A stretch of 64,000 nucleotides of DNA, from assembly GCA_963843085.1 (NCBI GenBank), contig CAWJJG010000011.1, forward strand, positions 1,054,001-1,118,000, in the 5' to 3' direction. The first letter of the stretch is position 1. Every line of letters begins with the position of its first letter. Position numbers and translations under genes: made by a program. Below the pieces are notes generated by a model. The model did no database searches. It was not told the origin of the DNA and was given only the letters and a program-made list of their open reading frames with translations. Shown in pieces: positions 1-8,517 of this stretch. The stretch comes from DASUPK01 sp963843085 (lineage in GTDB: Bacteria; Actinomycetota; Thermoleophilia; Solirubrobacterales; 70-9).

Positions 1-1
1 G

Positions 2-370
2 TTCCGGCGTGAGGCGCTCGCTGCGGTCGGGTTCGCGGACGAGGAGGAGTTCGGCTTCTACCACGGGGACGGCGACCTCGCCCTGCGAATGCAGGACGCC
101 GGGTGGACGTGCTCGGACTCACCGTCCTCCTTCGTCGAGCACTTTGCGCTCGCCAACGTCCCCCAGCGGGCGGCGAACCTCCAGACGGAGCGACGCGACT
201 GGGCCGCTTTCGAGCGTCGTTGGATCCATCTCGGTCGCCCGGCGACCGACTGGGAGACGGTCTCCTACGACGACCCAGACGGGACGGTGCGCCGCTACTG
301 GGGGACGGGGGGCCTCCTCCGGGCCCGCCTCAACCGGCTGCGTTTCCGCCTCTCAGCGAGGCTCGCCTAG
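2..370 (+). CDS. Glycosyltransferase family 2, C-terminal fragment (5' end outside window)
   Basis: The frame is open from base 2 to the TAG at 368-370, giving about 122 residues with no start, so the gene begins before the window. The visible part contains GFYHGDGDLALRMQDAGW, which matches the family 2 glycosyltransferase pattern in which an acidic ED/GD pair before a DLALR-type stretch and a GW closes the GT-A catalytic domain. After it comes a charged C-terminal region rich in Arg and Trp. Enzymes of this kind transfer a sugar from a nucleotide donor to a cell-envelope acceptor. Donor and acceptor cannot be told from this fragment. The gene overlaps the stop of the convergent DUF4242 gene by 4 bp. 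Family call fairly safe, function unspecific. Confidence 0.7.
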   Translation, partial: FRREALAAVGFADEEEFGFYHGDGDLALRMQDAGWTCSDSPSSFVEHFALANVPQRAANLQTERRDWAAFERRWIHLGRPATDWETVSYDDPDGTVRRYWGTGGLLRARLNRLRFRLSARLA

Positions 371-663
371 GCAGCCGCGGGCTCCGGGTCGGGCCGAACG
401 ATCACGGTGTCCGCGACCTCGAGCACCTCGTCGGCGGGCATGTCGACGCGCTTCGCGTGTTCGCGCACCGACTCGATGTCGGTGGCCTGGTAGATGCAGA
501 CGGTGCCCAGGGTGCCGCCGTCCTCCTTGATCACGTAGCTGCGGATCCAGGCGATGTCGTCGGGGAAGTCGCTTTCGGCGACCTGCTTCGAACGTTCGGC
601 CGTGGCCTCGAGCTCGGCGGGTGACTGCCATGCCTTCTCCCGGCGGATGACGTACGTGTTCAT
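367..663 (-). CDS. DUF4242 (nickel-binding-like) small protein
   Basis: A 98-residue protein starting MNTYVIRREKAW and ending in an acidic-proline tail. The order of strands, the YVIKEDGG segment near residue 42 and the IYQATDIESVREHAKR helix near residues 53-68 match DUF4242, a ferredoxin-like fold family that includes a described nickel-binding protein in Streptomyces; its physiological role is not established. The ATG at 663 is chosen because GAAAGGAG lies 5-12 nt upstream on the minus strand; a longer in-frame extension would run across the divergent TetR promoter. It is divergent from the TetR gene at 712 and the perfect palindrome at 682-698 lies between them, so TetR control is likely. 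Confidence 0.75.
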   Translation of the reverse strand: MNTYVIRREKAWQSPAELEATAERSKQVAESDFPDDIAWIRSYVIKEDGGTLGTVCIYQATDIESVREHAKRVDMPADEVLEVADTVIVRPDPEPAAA

Positions 664-681
664 GGCGCTCCTTTCGGATTT

Positions 682-698
682 ACCGACTGTTAGTCGGT
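682..698. promoter_or_regulatory. Palindromic operator between DUF4242 and TetR genes
   Basis: ACCGACT-GTT-AGTCGGT is a perfect 7-bp inverted repeat with a 3-bp centre. It lies in the 48-bp gap between divergent start codons and directly abuts a TAATGT hexamer (699-704) that is 7 nt before the TetR ATG. Its size and site fit a TetR-family operator that would cover both promoters. Binding is inferred. Confidence 0.75.
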
Positions 699-711
699 TA
701 ATGTACAGGAA

Positions 712-1317
712 ATGGTGATGAGCGTGGACACCCCGAAGCGCGGGCGCCCCAGCGAGGGTGCGCGCGACGCGGTGCTCGCCGCCGCCCGCCGCCTCTTCAT
801 CGAACGGGACTACGGCGAGGTGAGCACCGCGGATGTACTCGAGGAGGCCGGCGTCAGCCGCGGCGCCCTCTACCACCACTTCCCGAGCAAGCGGGAGCTC
901 TACCGGGAGGTATGGCGCAATTCCGAGCGCCTGCTGATCGAGCGCCTCGCGGCATCCGCCGCAGAAGCCAAGACCCCCTTCGAGGTACTGGTGCTCGGCT
1001 TTCGCGCATATCTGGACGAGGCGGCCACCAACCGGGAGCTGCAGCGGATCGGGTTGCTGCAGAGCAGGACCGTTCTCGGCTGGGAGGCGTGGCGCGAGGG
1101 GATCAAGGACCTCGGGCTCGCCATGATGCGCGGAGGGATCGAGGCCGCGATGGAATCCGGCGACCTACGGCGCGGCGACCCGGAGGCGACGGCGCACCTG
1201 TTGCTGGCCGCGCTGATCGAAGCGGGCCTCCTGATCGCAACCTCCAGCGACCGCGCGACGGCCCGGGCGACGGCCGAGCCCCCGCTGATGGAGATGCTCG
1301 AGGGCTTGCGGGCCTAG
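712..1317 (+). CDS. TetR/AcrR family transcriptional regulator
   Basis: A 201-residue protein with an N-terminal helix-turn-helix (about residues 18-65) containing VSTADVLEEAGVSRGALYHHF and the PSKRELYREV segment that defines TetR N-terminal domains, then an all-helical ligand-binding domain of normal length. The start at ATG 712 has no Shine-Dalgarno but TAATGT lies 7 nt upstream, so the mRNA is probably leaderless; ATG 718 is the alternative. The palindrome at 682-698 suggests autorepression and control of the divergent DUF4242 gene. The stop directly abuts the stop of the SDR gene. Ligand unknown. Confidence 0.9.
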   Translation: MVMSVDTPKRGRPSEGARDAVLAAARRLFIERDYGEVSTADVLEEAGVSRGALYHHFPSKRELYREVWRNSERLLIERLAASAAEAKTPFEVLVLGFRAYLDEAATNRELQRIGLLQSRTVLGWEAWREGIKDLGLAMMRGGIEAAMESGDLRRGDPEATAHLLLAALIEAGLLIATSSDRATARATAEPPLMEMLEGLRA

Positions 1318-2196
1318 TTACTTCGCAGGAACGTCGGTCGGCATCTTGGTCTGCCGATCGATCAGCTTCTTGAAGGTGCGGTCGGGGAGGTTGCCCTTGA
1401 GGCGAGCTGCGATCTTCGCGTCGCGGCCGACCAGGTAGCGGTGCTTGGGCTTCTCGGAGCGGATCGCGGTGTGGATCGCCTTCGCCACCTTCTCCGGTGG
1501 GATCCCGCGGCTGGCCGTCTCGCTCAGGACCTCGTCCATTCGCTTCAGCTGCTTGCCGTAGAGGCGCTTGGTGTTCGCCGGCATCTTCGAGACCTGATCC
1601 TCGATCGTCTCCGCCCCCTTGGACCAGATCGGGGTGTCGATGCTGCCCGGCTCGATCACGACGACGTCGATGCCCCAGGGGTGCAGCTCCTGCCGCAGCG
1701 ACTCGCCGAGGGCCTCGACCGCGAACTTGGAGGTGTTGTACGGGGACATGAACGGACTGGCGATTCGCCCCCCGATGGAGGCGATGAAGACGATCGTCCC
1801 CGGCGCCTTCCGGATCAGCGGCAGGAACGCCTGCGTGACGGCCACCTGGCCGACGAGATTCACCTCGAGCACGTTGCGCAGTACGTCCAGGTCCATGGTC
1901 TCGACCGGCCCGCCATCGCCGACACCGGCGTTGTTGACCAGCCCAACGAGGCCGTCCTTGCCGACGGCCCGCTGCACCTTGTCCTTGGCGGACTTGATCG
2001 AACGCTCCTTGGTCACGTCGATCGTGATCGGGGTGAGGTTGTCGGATCCCTCCTCGGCCAGCGACTTCGCGTCGGCCTCCTTGCGAACGCCCGCGAACAC
2101 GCGGTAGCCCTTCTTGTCGAGAAGGAGCGCTGTCGCTCGACCGATCCCGGTGGAGGCCCCCGTGACCACCACCGCGCCACTTTCATTGCCGGCCAT
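1318..2196 (-). CDS. Short-chain dehydrogenase/reductase (classical SDR)
   Basis: A 292-residue Rossmann-fold oxidoreductase. TGASTGIG at residues 12-19 is the NAD(P) binding glycine motif, NNAG near residue 88 stabilises the central sheet, and Ser140, Tyr153 and Lys157 (YNTSK) form the catalytic set. The length is slightly above a minimal SDR, with a basic C-terminal extension seen in DHRS-like lipid or steroid SDRs. The substrate cannot be read from sequence. A TAGTGT hexamer (2206-2211) sits 9 nt upstream of the ATG without a Shine-Dalgarno, so leaderless expression is likely. The gene is divergent from the epimerase gene and convergent with TetR. Confidence 0.88.
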   Translation of the reverse strand: MAGNESGAVVVTGASTGIGRATALLLDKKGYRVFAGVRKEADAKSLAEEGSDNLTPITIDVTKERSIKSAKDKVQRAVGKDGLVGLVNNAGVGDGGPVETMDLDVLRNVLEVNLVGQVAVTQAFLPLIRKAPGTIVFIASIGGRIASPFMSPYNTSKFAVEALGESLRQELHPWGIDVVVIEPGSIDTPIWSKGAETIEDQVSKMPANTKRLYGKQLKRMDEVLSETASRGIPPEKVAKAIHTAIRSEKPKHRYLVGRDAKIAARLKGNLPDRTFKKLIDRQTKMPTDVPAK

Positions 2197-2244
2197 CGCG
2201 GCCTGACACTACCGGAGCCGATCCAGCCGCTAGCTTGCCCCGCT

Positions 2245-3336
2245 GTGACCGCCTCGGTGCTCGCCGTCGTCGGCGCGCGACCCAACTTCGTCAAGTCCGC
2301 TCCGGTGATCGCCGCCCTGGAGGGCTCGGACGACGTCTCGGTCCGCCTGCTGCACACCGGCCAGCACTACGACCGCGCCCTCTCGGAAGGGTTCATCGAA
2401 CGGCTCGGGATGCGCGAGCCCGATGCCAACCTCGGCGTCGGCTCCGGGACGCATGGCCAGCAGACGGCGGCGGCCCTGACCGGCATAGAGGCGGATCTGA
2501 TGGAGCATCCTGCCGACCTCGTGCTCGTCGCGGGGGACGTCAACTCGACGCTCGCGGCGGCCCTGGCGGCGGCGAAGCTCCACGTCCCGGTGGCCCACAT
2601 CGAGTCGGGGCTGCGCTCCGGCGACTGGGACATGCCGGAGGAGATCAACCGCGTCGTCACCGATCGGATCTCGGACGTGCTGCTCTGCACGTCGGCGGAC
2701 GCGGTCGAGAACCTCGCCGGCGAGGGAATCGGCGGCGACGGCATTCAGCTCGTCGGCAACACGATGATCGACAGCCTCTTCCGGCTGCTGGAGGGAGTGA
2801 ACCGGCAGGCGGTGCTCGGCCGAAACGCGGTGAAGAGCAGGGGGTTCGTGCTCGTCACCCTGCACCGCCCGGCGCTGGTCGACGATCCCGAGAAGCTCGG
2901 TCCGACCATGAAGGTGCTCGCCGGCCTCGCCGACTCCATCCCGGTGATCTTCCCGGTGCACCCCCGCACGCGGGAGCGCCTCGCGGGATCCGGGGCCGGC
3001 TGGGGCAAGGTCATCCTCACTCCGCCTATGGATTACGACGACTTCATCGCGCTCGAGGCCGAGGCGCGCCTCGTCGTCACCGACTCCGGCGGCGTGCAGG
3101 AGGAGACCAGCGTGCTCGGCACCCCCTGCCTCACCTACCGGACGACCACGGAGCGCCCGATCACGATCGAGCTCGGCACCAACGAGCTGATCGGCGTCGA
3201 TCCGGCCGCCCTGAGCGAGGCGGCCGAACGCTCCCTCACCTCAGACGTGCCCGAGAACCCGCCCGAGATCCCCCTCTGGGACGGGCAGGCGGGGCCGAGG
3301 GCGGCGGCGGCGATCGAGAACTTCCTGTCTCGGTGA
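2245..3336 (+). CDS. wecB: UDP-N-acetylglucosamine 2-epimerase (non-hydrolysing)
   Basis: A 363-residue protein that should interconvert UDP-GlcNAc and UDP-ManNAc for envelope polysaccharides. GARPNFVKSAPVI opens the N-terminal Rossmann-like domain; TGQHYD, AGDVNST, HIESGLRS and PEEINR supply the Asp/Glu residues known to be catalytic in the family; a TLHRP motif near residue 210 supplies the conserved His; TDSGGVQEE near the C-terminus binds the UDP. The GTG at 2245 gives exactly the family N-terminus, and TAGCTT lies 8 nt before it, again a leaderless arrangement. The open frame extends far upstream, antisense to the SDR gene, but that part shows no homology and is not coding. Confidence 0.92.
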   Translation: MTASVLAVVGARPNFVKSAPVIAALEGSDDVSVRLLHTGQHYDRALSEGFIERLGMREPDANLGVGSGTHGQQTAAALTGIEADLMEHPADLVLVAGDVNSTLAAALAAAKLHVPVAHIESGLRSGDWDMPEEINRVVTDRISDVLLCTSADAVENLAGEGIGGDGIQLVGNTMIDSLFRLLEGVNRQAVLGRNAVKSRGFVLVTLHRPALVDDPEKLGPTMKVLAGLADSIPVIFPVHPRTRERLAGSGAGWGKVILTPPMDYDDFIALEAEARLVVTDSGGVQEETSVLGTPCLTYRTTTERPITIELGTNELIGVDPAALSEAAERSLTSDVPENPPEIPLWDGQAGPRAAAAIENFLSR

Positions 3337-3402
3337 CCGGGCGGTTTCGCCCATTTCCGATAAGCGGCAGGAGGCGTGGTCTCACGCACGAATGCCCGCA
3401 CC

Positions 3403-3879
3403 ATGAAGACTGCAAGCCGCACCCTGGTGAAGTCGCCGCCCGAGGTCTGGGAGCAGCTCGATCATCCCGGCCGCATGCAGGGCCTGATGTCCGCACTCGT
3501 CGGGCACGCGGCGGAGGTCACCGTCTACGAGCGCGAGGAGGAGTCCAAGCTCGCCTGGCGCGCCTCAGAAGAGGCCTGGATCGAGGTCCAGATCGCCGAG
3601 AAGGGGTGGGGCACGAACGTCAGCGTCACCGCCGAGAACGGCTCGGAGCCGACCAAGCTCGAGGGCTGGCTCGACGCGGTGATCGATGAGCTCGCCACTC
3701 CGACGAAGCGGCCCTTCGAGAGCATGAGCGAGGCACCGGCGGAGGCGCCGGCGCCCGTGGAACCGGTGCCGGACGAGGAACCGGAGCCCGAGGAGGTCCC
3801 GGAGCCCCAAGAACCCGAGCCCGTGGTCGCCGTCGCCGAGAAGCCCAAGAAGAAGCGACGCCGCTTCTTTGGCTTCTGA
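3403..3879 (+). CDS. SRPBCC-like protein with acidic-to-basic C-terminal tail
   Basis: A 158-residue protein. The first 100 residues (MKTASRTLVKSPPEVWEQL, then DHPGRM and repeated beta-strand patterns) resemble the START/SRPBCC lipid-binding fold. From about residue 107 a Pro/Glu-rich linker follows, and the protein ends in the strongly basic KPKKKRRRFFGF. No signal peptide is seen. ATG 3403 is preferred to GTG 3376 because it begins the typical fold start; neither has a strong ribosome site. The next gene starts within its last codons. The basic aromatic tail could contact membrane or nucleic acid; that is inference. Confidence 0.55.
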   Translation: MKTASRTLVKSPPEVWEQLDHPGRMQGLMSALVGHAAEVTVYEREEESKLAWRASEEAWIEVQIAEKGWGTNVSVTAENGSEPTKLEGWLDAVIDELATPTKRPFESMSEAPAEAPAPVEPVPDEEPEPEEVPEPQEPEPVVAVAEKPKKKRRRFFGF

Positions 3880-4462
3880 GAAGCGCGTCTATGTGATCGA
3901 GCTGGACCGCGCCGCGGGACGCAGGCGCGATCCGCGTATTCCCTGGCTGTACGTCGGATCGAGCGCGCGCAGCCCAGAGGAGCGCTTCGCCCAGCACCGG
4001 CGCGGCTACAAGTCGGCGCGGCTCGCAAAGCGCTTCGCCCTTCGCCTGCGGCCGGACCTCTACGAGGACCTCGGATCCTTCCGGGGCTCCAAGAAGGCCT
4101 GCGCGGCGGAGAAGAAGCGCGCCCGCGAGCTCGCCGACTGCGGCTTTGTCGCCCACTGCGACGGCACCTCCTACGGCGTCCGGCAGGGCGATTGGAGCGA
4201 GTGGGGCGCCGAGCGCCTCGAGCCGGTGCGGCACCACCTCGACGCGGCAATCGACGAGCTCAACGAGTCCTCCTTCAAGCCACTCGACCCGCTGCGATGT
4301 GCGCAGCTCCTGCACGGGGAGCGCGGCTTCTGGGTCGCCGACTTCATCGACCAGCTCGACCCGCCGCCGGCCTACGGACGCTTCGCCCACGTCCAGCTCT
4401 CGGTCCTGAACTCCTATCTTCGAGCCGAGGAGGCGGCTGTTGACATCTCAACGCCCGGTTGA
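3869..4462 (+). CDS. GIY-YIG-like domain protein
   Basis: A 197-residue protein in which VYVIELD near the N-terminus and WLYVGSSARSPEERFAQHRRGY resemble the two strands and helix of the GIY-YIG nuclease fold (VYVIEL for GIY, LYVGSS for YIG, with an Arg-rich helix). The remaining C-terminal half has no recognised domain. Start: TTG 3869, which overlaps the preceding gene by 11 bp; no ATG or GTG gives the first GIY strand, so a TTG start or slightly shorter product is possible. Catalytic Glu placement is unclear, so nuclease activity is unproven. It is likely co-transcribed with the SRPBCC-like gene. Confidence 0.5.
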   Translation: MASEKRVYVIELDRAAGRRRDPRIPWLYVGSSARSPEERFAQHRRGYKSARLAKRFALRLRPDLYEDLGSFRGSKKACAAEKKRARELADCGFVAHCDGTSYGVRQGDWSEWGAERLEPVRHHLDAAIDELNESSFKPLDPLRCAQLLHGERGFWVADFIDQLDPPPAYGRFAHVQLSVLNSYLRAEEAAVDISTPG

Positions 4463-4500
4463 GAGAGTCGCGACGCAAATCCAATCGGGAGGGATCACCC

Positions 4501-5421
4501 ATGACCGCTCATTTCCCAAGCCGCCGGCTGCGGCTCACACTTCTCTTCGCAACCGCGCTTGTCTCGGCCGGTGTCTTCGCCGGAAGCGCCTCCGCGGTGA
4601 CGAGCTCGTTCTCGAACACGACGCCCATCGACATCCCCGACTCCGGTCCGGGCTCGGTCTATCCGTCAACCGTCGACGTCAGCGGCTTCACGGGGAGCCC
4701 CCAGAACGTCACCGTGACGCTGCACGGCTTCAGCCACACCTGTCCGGACGACGTGGCGGCCCTGCTCGTCAGCCCGAACGGCACGAACTCGATCCTGATG
4801 TTCGATGTGGGCGGCTGCCCGGGTGGATCGAACCCGCCGGCGGTGGACGTCACGTTCGACCAGAGATCCACCAACCTCCTCAACGACACGGACGACATCA
4901 CCTCGGGCACCTTCGCGCCGGCGGAGGGAACCATCCCCAATGACCTCACCCCGCCCGCACCTGCCGGGCCGTATCCCGTGAACCTCGTCCCGTTCAACGC
5001 GGGCCCCGCGAATGGCACCTGGCAGCTCTACATCGACGACCAGGCCGGCGGGGATCACGGGACGATCGCCGGAGGCTGGTCGCTGGCGATGACGGCGCCG
5101 ATCGACACCGTCGCCCTGGGACGGACGTCGTTCAACCACCGGAAGGGAGTCGCTCGCATTCCGGTGACGGTCAAGGACTCCGGCGCGCTCAAGCTCGGCG
5201 GGAAGGGCGTGGCCACCGTCGCCTCGGCGGGCGCGACGAAGTCCATCGCCGTTCAGCCGGGCACCCGGACCCTGACCGTGAAGGCCAGGGGCAAGCAGCG
5301 CAAGAAGCTCCTCAGCACGGGCCACGTGAAGGTCACCGCGACGATCACCTTCACGCCGACCGGCAGCACGCCGAAGAGCACACCGGTGACGGTGAACCTG
5401 AGGAAGAAGCTGAAGAAGTAG
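4501..5421 (+). CDS. Secreted protein with proprotein-convertase P-like domain and basic C-terminal tail
   Basis: A 306-residue exported protein. A basic N-terminus, a hydrophobic run and an Ala-x-Ala cleavage site (near GSASAV, residue 33) form a signal peptide. The central region (residues ~40-200) has DVAALLVSPNG, an acidic FDVGG segment and NGTWQLYIDD with GGWSLAMT near its end, matching the beta-sandwich P-domain of proprotein convertases. The C-terminal ~100 residues form a beta-rich module ending FTPTGST...RKKLKK, shared with the protein at 12543-13406. ATG 4501 follows GGGAGGG with good spacing. Probably surface-associated; the ligand is unknown. Confidence 0.7.
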   Translation: MTAHFPSRRLRLTLLFATALVSAGVFAGSASAVTSSFSNTTPIDIPDSGPGSVYPSTVDVSGFTGSPQNVTVTLHGFSHTCPDDVAALLVSPNGTNSILMFDVGGCPGGSNPPAVDVTFDQRSTNLLNDTDDITSGTFAPAEGTIPNDLTPPAPAGPYPVNLVPFNAGPANGTWQLYIDDQAGGDHGTIAGGWSLAMTAPIDTVALGRTSFNHRKGVARIPVTVKDSGALKLGGKGVATVASAGATKSIAVQPGTRTLTVKARGKQRKKLLSTGHVKVTATITFTPTGSTPKSTPVTVNLRKKLKK

Positions 5422-5450
5422 CGGCGCCCTCCCGCGCAGCTCATTGATCT

Positions 5451-5483
5451 CGCGGCCCCCGGCCTGACCGGCCGGGGGCCGCG
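5451..5483 (+). terminator. 14-bp GC-rich hairpin after the P-domain gene
   Basis: CGCGGCCCCCGGCC and GGCCGGGGGCCGCG form a perfect 14-bp stem with the 5-nt loop TGACC, 29 bp after the stop codon. No T-run follows, as is common for high-GC terminators. The right arm ends at 5483, just before the TATCTATCCT stretch that holds the putative -10 (TATCCT, 5488-5493) of the mutase gene. Confidence 0.75.
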
Positions 5484-5499
5484 TATCTATCCTTCTGCC

Positions 5500-7212
5500 A
5501 TGGCCACCCGGCCAAAGGACGAGGCGCAGTCCGGCGACGCGCAGGGGAACGGATCCGCGAGCTCGGATGAGCAGCGCGCGGCGACGGAGGACGACCTCCA
5601 TCGCTACATCGCCCCCGTGCTTCCCGAGGAGGAGCGCGAGGACCTCGTCATCACCGACTCCGGGATCGAGATCAAGCGCCTCTACGAGGAGGACGACGTC
5701 AAGCCGGGGCTCGAGGAGCGCCTCGGCGAGCCCGGCGAGTACCCCTTCACGCGCGGCATCCACAAGGGCATGTACCGCGACCGGCTCTGGACGATGCGCC
5801 AGTACGCCGGCTTCGCGAGCCCCGAGGACACCAACGAGCGCTACCGCTACCTGACCGAGCACGGCTCGACCGGCCTCTCGATGGCGTTCGACCTGCCGAC
5901 CCAGCTCGGCCGCGACTCAGACGACCCGCTCTGCCAAGGCGAGGTCGGGCGGACCGGCGTCCCGATCGACACGATCGAGGACATGCGGATCTGCTTCGAC
6001 CAGATCTCGCTGGCCGAGGTCTCGACCTCGATGACGATCAACGCCCCCGCCGCGATCCTGCTGCTGCTCTACGAGCTGGTCGGCGAGGAGCAGGGCGTCC
6101 CGTCGAAGGAGCTGCGCGGCACCGTCCAGAACGACGTGCTGAAGGAGTACATCTCGCGCGGCAACTACATCTATCCGCCCGAGCCGACGATGCGGCTCAC
6201 GACCGACATCTTTGCCTACTGCAACGAGAACGTCCCGAAGTGGAACACGATCTCGATCAGCGGGTACCACATCCGCGAGAAGGGCTGCTCGGCTGTCCAG
6301 GAGGTCGCCTTCACGCTCGCCAACGCGATCGCCTACGTCGAGGGCGGGATCGCCGCCGGGCTCGACGTCAACAAGTTCGGCCAGCGGCTCGCCTTCTTCT
6401 TCAACGGCCATAACAACGTCTTCCAGGAGATCGCCAAGTTCCGGGCGGTCCGTCGGATGTGGGCGAAGATCATGAAGGAGCGCTTCGGGGCCACCGAGGA
6501 GAAGGCCCAGATGATCCGCTTCCACACCCAGACCGGCGGCGTCACCCTCCAGGCCCAGCAGCCCGAGGTGAACATCATCCGCGTCGCGCTCCAGGGCTTC
6601 GCGGCCGTCGCGGGCGGCACCCAGTCGCTGCACACCAACGGCTTCGACGAGGCACTCGCCCTCCCCACCGAGCGATCCGCCCGCATCGCGCTCCGCACCC
6701 AGCAGGTGCTCGCGCACGAGTCGGGCGTCGCCGACACCGTCGACCCGTTCGCCGGCTCCTACTTCATCGAGTCGCTCACCGACGAGATCGAGGAGCGCTC
6801 CTGGGAGCTGATGCAGAAGGTCGAGGACCTGGGCGGATCGGTCAACGCGCTCGAGTTCATGCAGCGTGAGATCGAGGAGTCGGCCGCCAGCTACCACGAG
6901 CGCTACCGGACCGGCCAGGACATCATCGTCGGCGTGAACCAGTACGTCACCGACGTGGTCGACGACGTCGACATCCTCAAGGTCGATCCGGAGTCCGAGA
7001 AGCGCCAGCTCGCGCGCTTGAAGAAGTTCAAGGAGGCCCGCGACCAGAAGTCACTCGACGAGCGGCTCCAGTCGCTCCGCGACGTCGCCCAGGGAGACGG
7101 CAACCTGCTGCCTCCGATCAAGGAGGCGCTGCGCGCCGGAGGCTCGATCGGAGACGTCTGCAACGCGATGCGCGACGTCTTCGGCGAGTACAAGGGCGGA
7201 GCGTTCTTCTAG
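5500..7212 (+). CDS. Methylmalonyl-CoA mutase family, large (catalytic) subunit
   Basis: A 570-residue acyl-CoA mutase. It covers the TIM-barrel substrate domain (MYRDRLWTMRQYAGF near residue 91, AFDLPTQLG, SISGYHIREKG with His257) and stops at EYKGGAFF without the DxHxxG cobalamin-binding domain, so it needs a separate small B12 subunit that is not in this window. Arg220, 37 residues before His257, lies where methylmalonyl-CoA mutase has its substrate-carboxylate Arg; isobutyryl-CoA mutases have Gln there. With propionyl-CoA carboxylase and succinyl-CoA synthetase genes nearby, the reaction (R)-methylmalonyl-CoA to succinyl-CoA is the best guess. TATCCT 6 nt before ATG suggests a leaderless mRNA. 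Confidence 0.88.
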   Translation: MATRPKDEAQSGDAQGNGSASSDEQRAATEDDLHRYIAPVLPEEEREDLVITDSGIEIKRLYEEDDVKPGLEERLGEPGEYPFTRGIHKGMYRDRLWTMRQYAGFASPEDTNERYRYLTEHGSTGLSMAFDLPTQLGRDSDDPLCQGEVGRTGVPIDTIEDMRICFDQISLAEVSTSMTINAPAAILLLLYELVGEEQGVPSKELRGTVQNDVLKEYISRGNYIYPPEPTMRLTTDIFAYCNENVPKWNTISISGYHIREKGCSAVQEVAFTLANAIAYVEGGIAAGLDVNKFGQRLAFFFNGHNNVFQEIAKFRAVRRMWAKIMKERFGATEEKAQMIRFHTQTGGVTLQAQQPEVNIIRVALQGFAAVAGGTQSLHTNGFDEALALPTERSARIALRTQQVLAHESGVADTVDPFAGSYFIESLTDEIEERSWELMQKVEDLGGSVNALEFMQREIEESAASYHERYRTGQDIIVGVNQYVTDVVDDVDILKVDPESEKRQLARLKKFKEARDQKSLDERLQSLRDVAQGDGNLLPPIKEALRAGGSIGDVCNAMRDVFGEYKGGAFF

Positions 7213-7219
7213 GCCTCCC

Positions 7220-8443
7220 TTGAAGCGAATCGGCGTCCTCGACGGCTTTCGCGGCTACTCGATCCTCGGCGTGGTCGCGCTCCACATGCTGCTGGTCTCC
7301 GGCGTGGCCCACCCGGGCAGCCACGCCGGCCTGGTGGCGTGGGGCGTGTTGGGCAACGTCATCGACACCTTCTTCATCATCAGCGGCTTCGTCATCTTCC
7401 TGCCCGTGGTGCGCCGGGCCGGAGAGCTCGGCTCCATCCGAGACTTCGCGCTCGGGCGCGCCGCTCGGCTGATACCCGCGTACTGGCTGTGCCTGCTGGT
7501 GATCCTCATCCTCCTGGTGATCGTCCCGAACCAGCCAGATCTCAGGTTCGTCCACCGCCTCCCCGAGATCCTGGCCGACATGGCGGCGCTGCAGATGCCG
7601 ATCCGCGTCTTCGACGGCAACTTCCAGGTCGGTTTCGGCATCGACGGGGCGCTCTGGATGATCTCGGTGATCGTCGGCTTCTACGTCGTCTTTCCCTTCA
7701 TCGCGCGCTCGTACTACCGCCATCCGCTCGCCGGGCTGGCGATCGCCGCCGCCATCACCCTCGTCTGGAAGGAAGCGGTGATCCACTTTCCGGGATTCTG
7801 GGGCTCCCTCGACCGCAGCGACGAGGCGGACTGGGTGAGCCAGGTGATCGCGACGAATCAGCTACCGGGGTGGGGCTTCTCGTTCGCCCTCGGGATGACC
7901 GGCGCCTGGGCGTGGGCGCGCCTCGGCCCAGCCGATCTGCGCCGTCTCCGCCGGCCCGCCCTGATCGCCGCCGCCATCTCACTCGTCGCCTGCGCAGTCT
8001 GCGCGTACGTGTACGGACTGCATGCGTCCAACGTCGAGGTCGGCATCATCGGAGGCAGCAGCACCCGCCAGGATCCCGCCCTGACGATGCCCTTCTCGGC
8101 CGCGCGGGCGGCGCTGATGGCCTCGATCGTCCTGGGTCCTGTCTGGCTGCAGCGCCCATTCGACAATGCGTCGGCTCGCAAGCTTGCGGAGCTCAGCTAC
8201 GGCCTTTACCTGATCCACCTCGTGGTCGGCTGGTACGTCTGCATCGTCTGGCTCCACCTGCCGACCGACGGCACGCTCCGGGCTGCCGCCCTCTGGTTCG
8301 GTGTGGTGCTTTCGATCTCGCTCGCCTACTCGTACATCACCAGGCGGTTCGTCGAGATCCCCGCCAGGGAGTGGGTGCTGTCGTGGCGGCGAAGGCAGCC
8401 GCCCGCGGTGGCCGCCTCACAGCTTCAGCACTCGGACGCCTGA
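7220..8443 (+). CDS. Acyltransferase family 3 membrane protein
   Basis: A 407-residue polytopic membrane protein of the OafA/AT3 type. It begins KRIGVLDGFRGYSILGVVALHML, the AT3 signature with the conserved Arg and the catalytic-type His in the first membrane helix, followed by FIISGFVIFLP and about ten hydrophobic segments, and ends in a basic cytoplasmic tail. These enzymes O-acylate cell-surface sugars or lipids. The TTG at 7220, 7 bp after the mutase stop, gives the complete first helix; no better start is seen. It is probably co-transcribed with the mutase but its function seems unrelated to propionate metabolism. Confidence 0.85.
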   Translation: MKRIGVLDGFRGYSILGVVALHMLLVSGVAHPGSHAGLVAWGVLGNVIDTFFIISGFVIFLPVVRRAGELGSIRDFALGRAARLIPAYWLCLLVILILLVIVPNQPDLRFVHRLPEILADMAALQMPIRVFDGNFQVGFGIDGALWMISVIVGFYVVFPFIARSYYRHPLAGLAIAAAITLVWKEAVIHFPGFWGSLDRSDEADWVSQVIATNQLPGWGFSFALGMTGAWAWARLGPADLRRLRRPALIAAAISLVACAVCAYVYGLHASNVEVGIIGGSSTRQDPALTMPFSAARAALMASIVLGPVWLQRPFDNASARKLAELSYGLYLIHLVVGWYVCIVWLHLPTDGTLRAAALWFGVVLSISLAYSYITRRFVEIPAREWVLSWRRRQPPAVAASQLQHSDA

Positions 8444-8517
8444 CCTTGTCCTGCTTCGGGCTCGCAAACCTGGATGGGAGGTCGCGAACCGCGAAGCCGT
8501 CCTAGACTCCGGCGCCC

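Noticed and set aside
1441..2244. Long 5' extension of the epimerase frame
   Set aside because: It is antisense to the SDR gene, rich in Arg/Asp/Gly without homology, a usual artefact of GC-rich codon bias.
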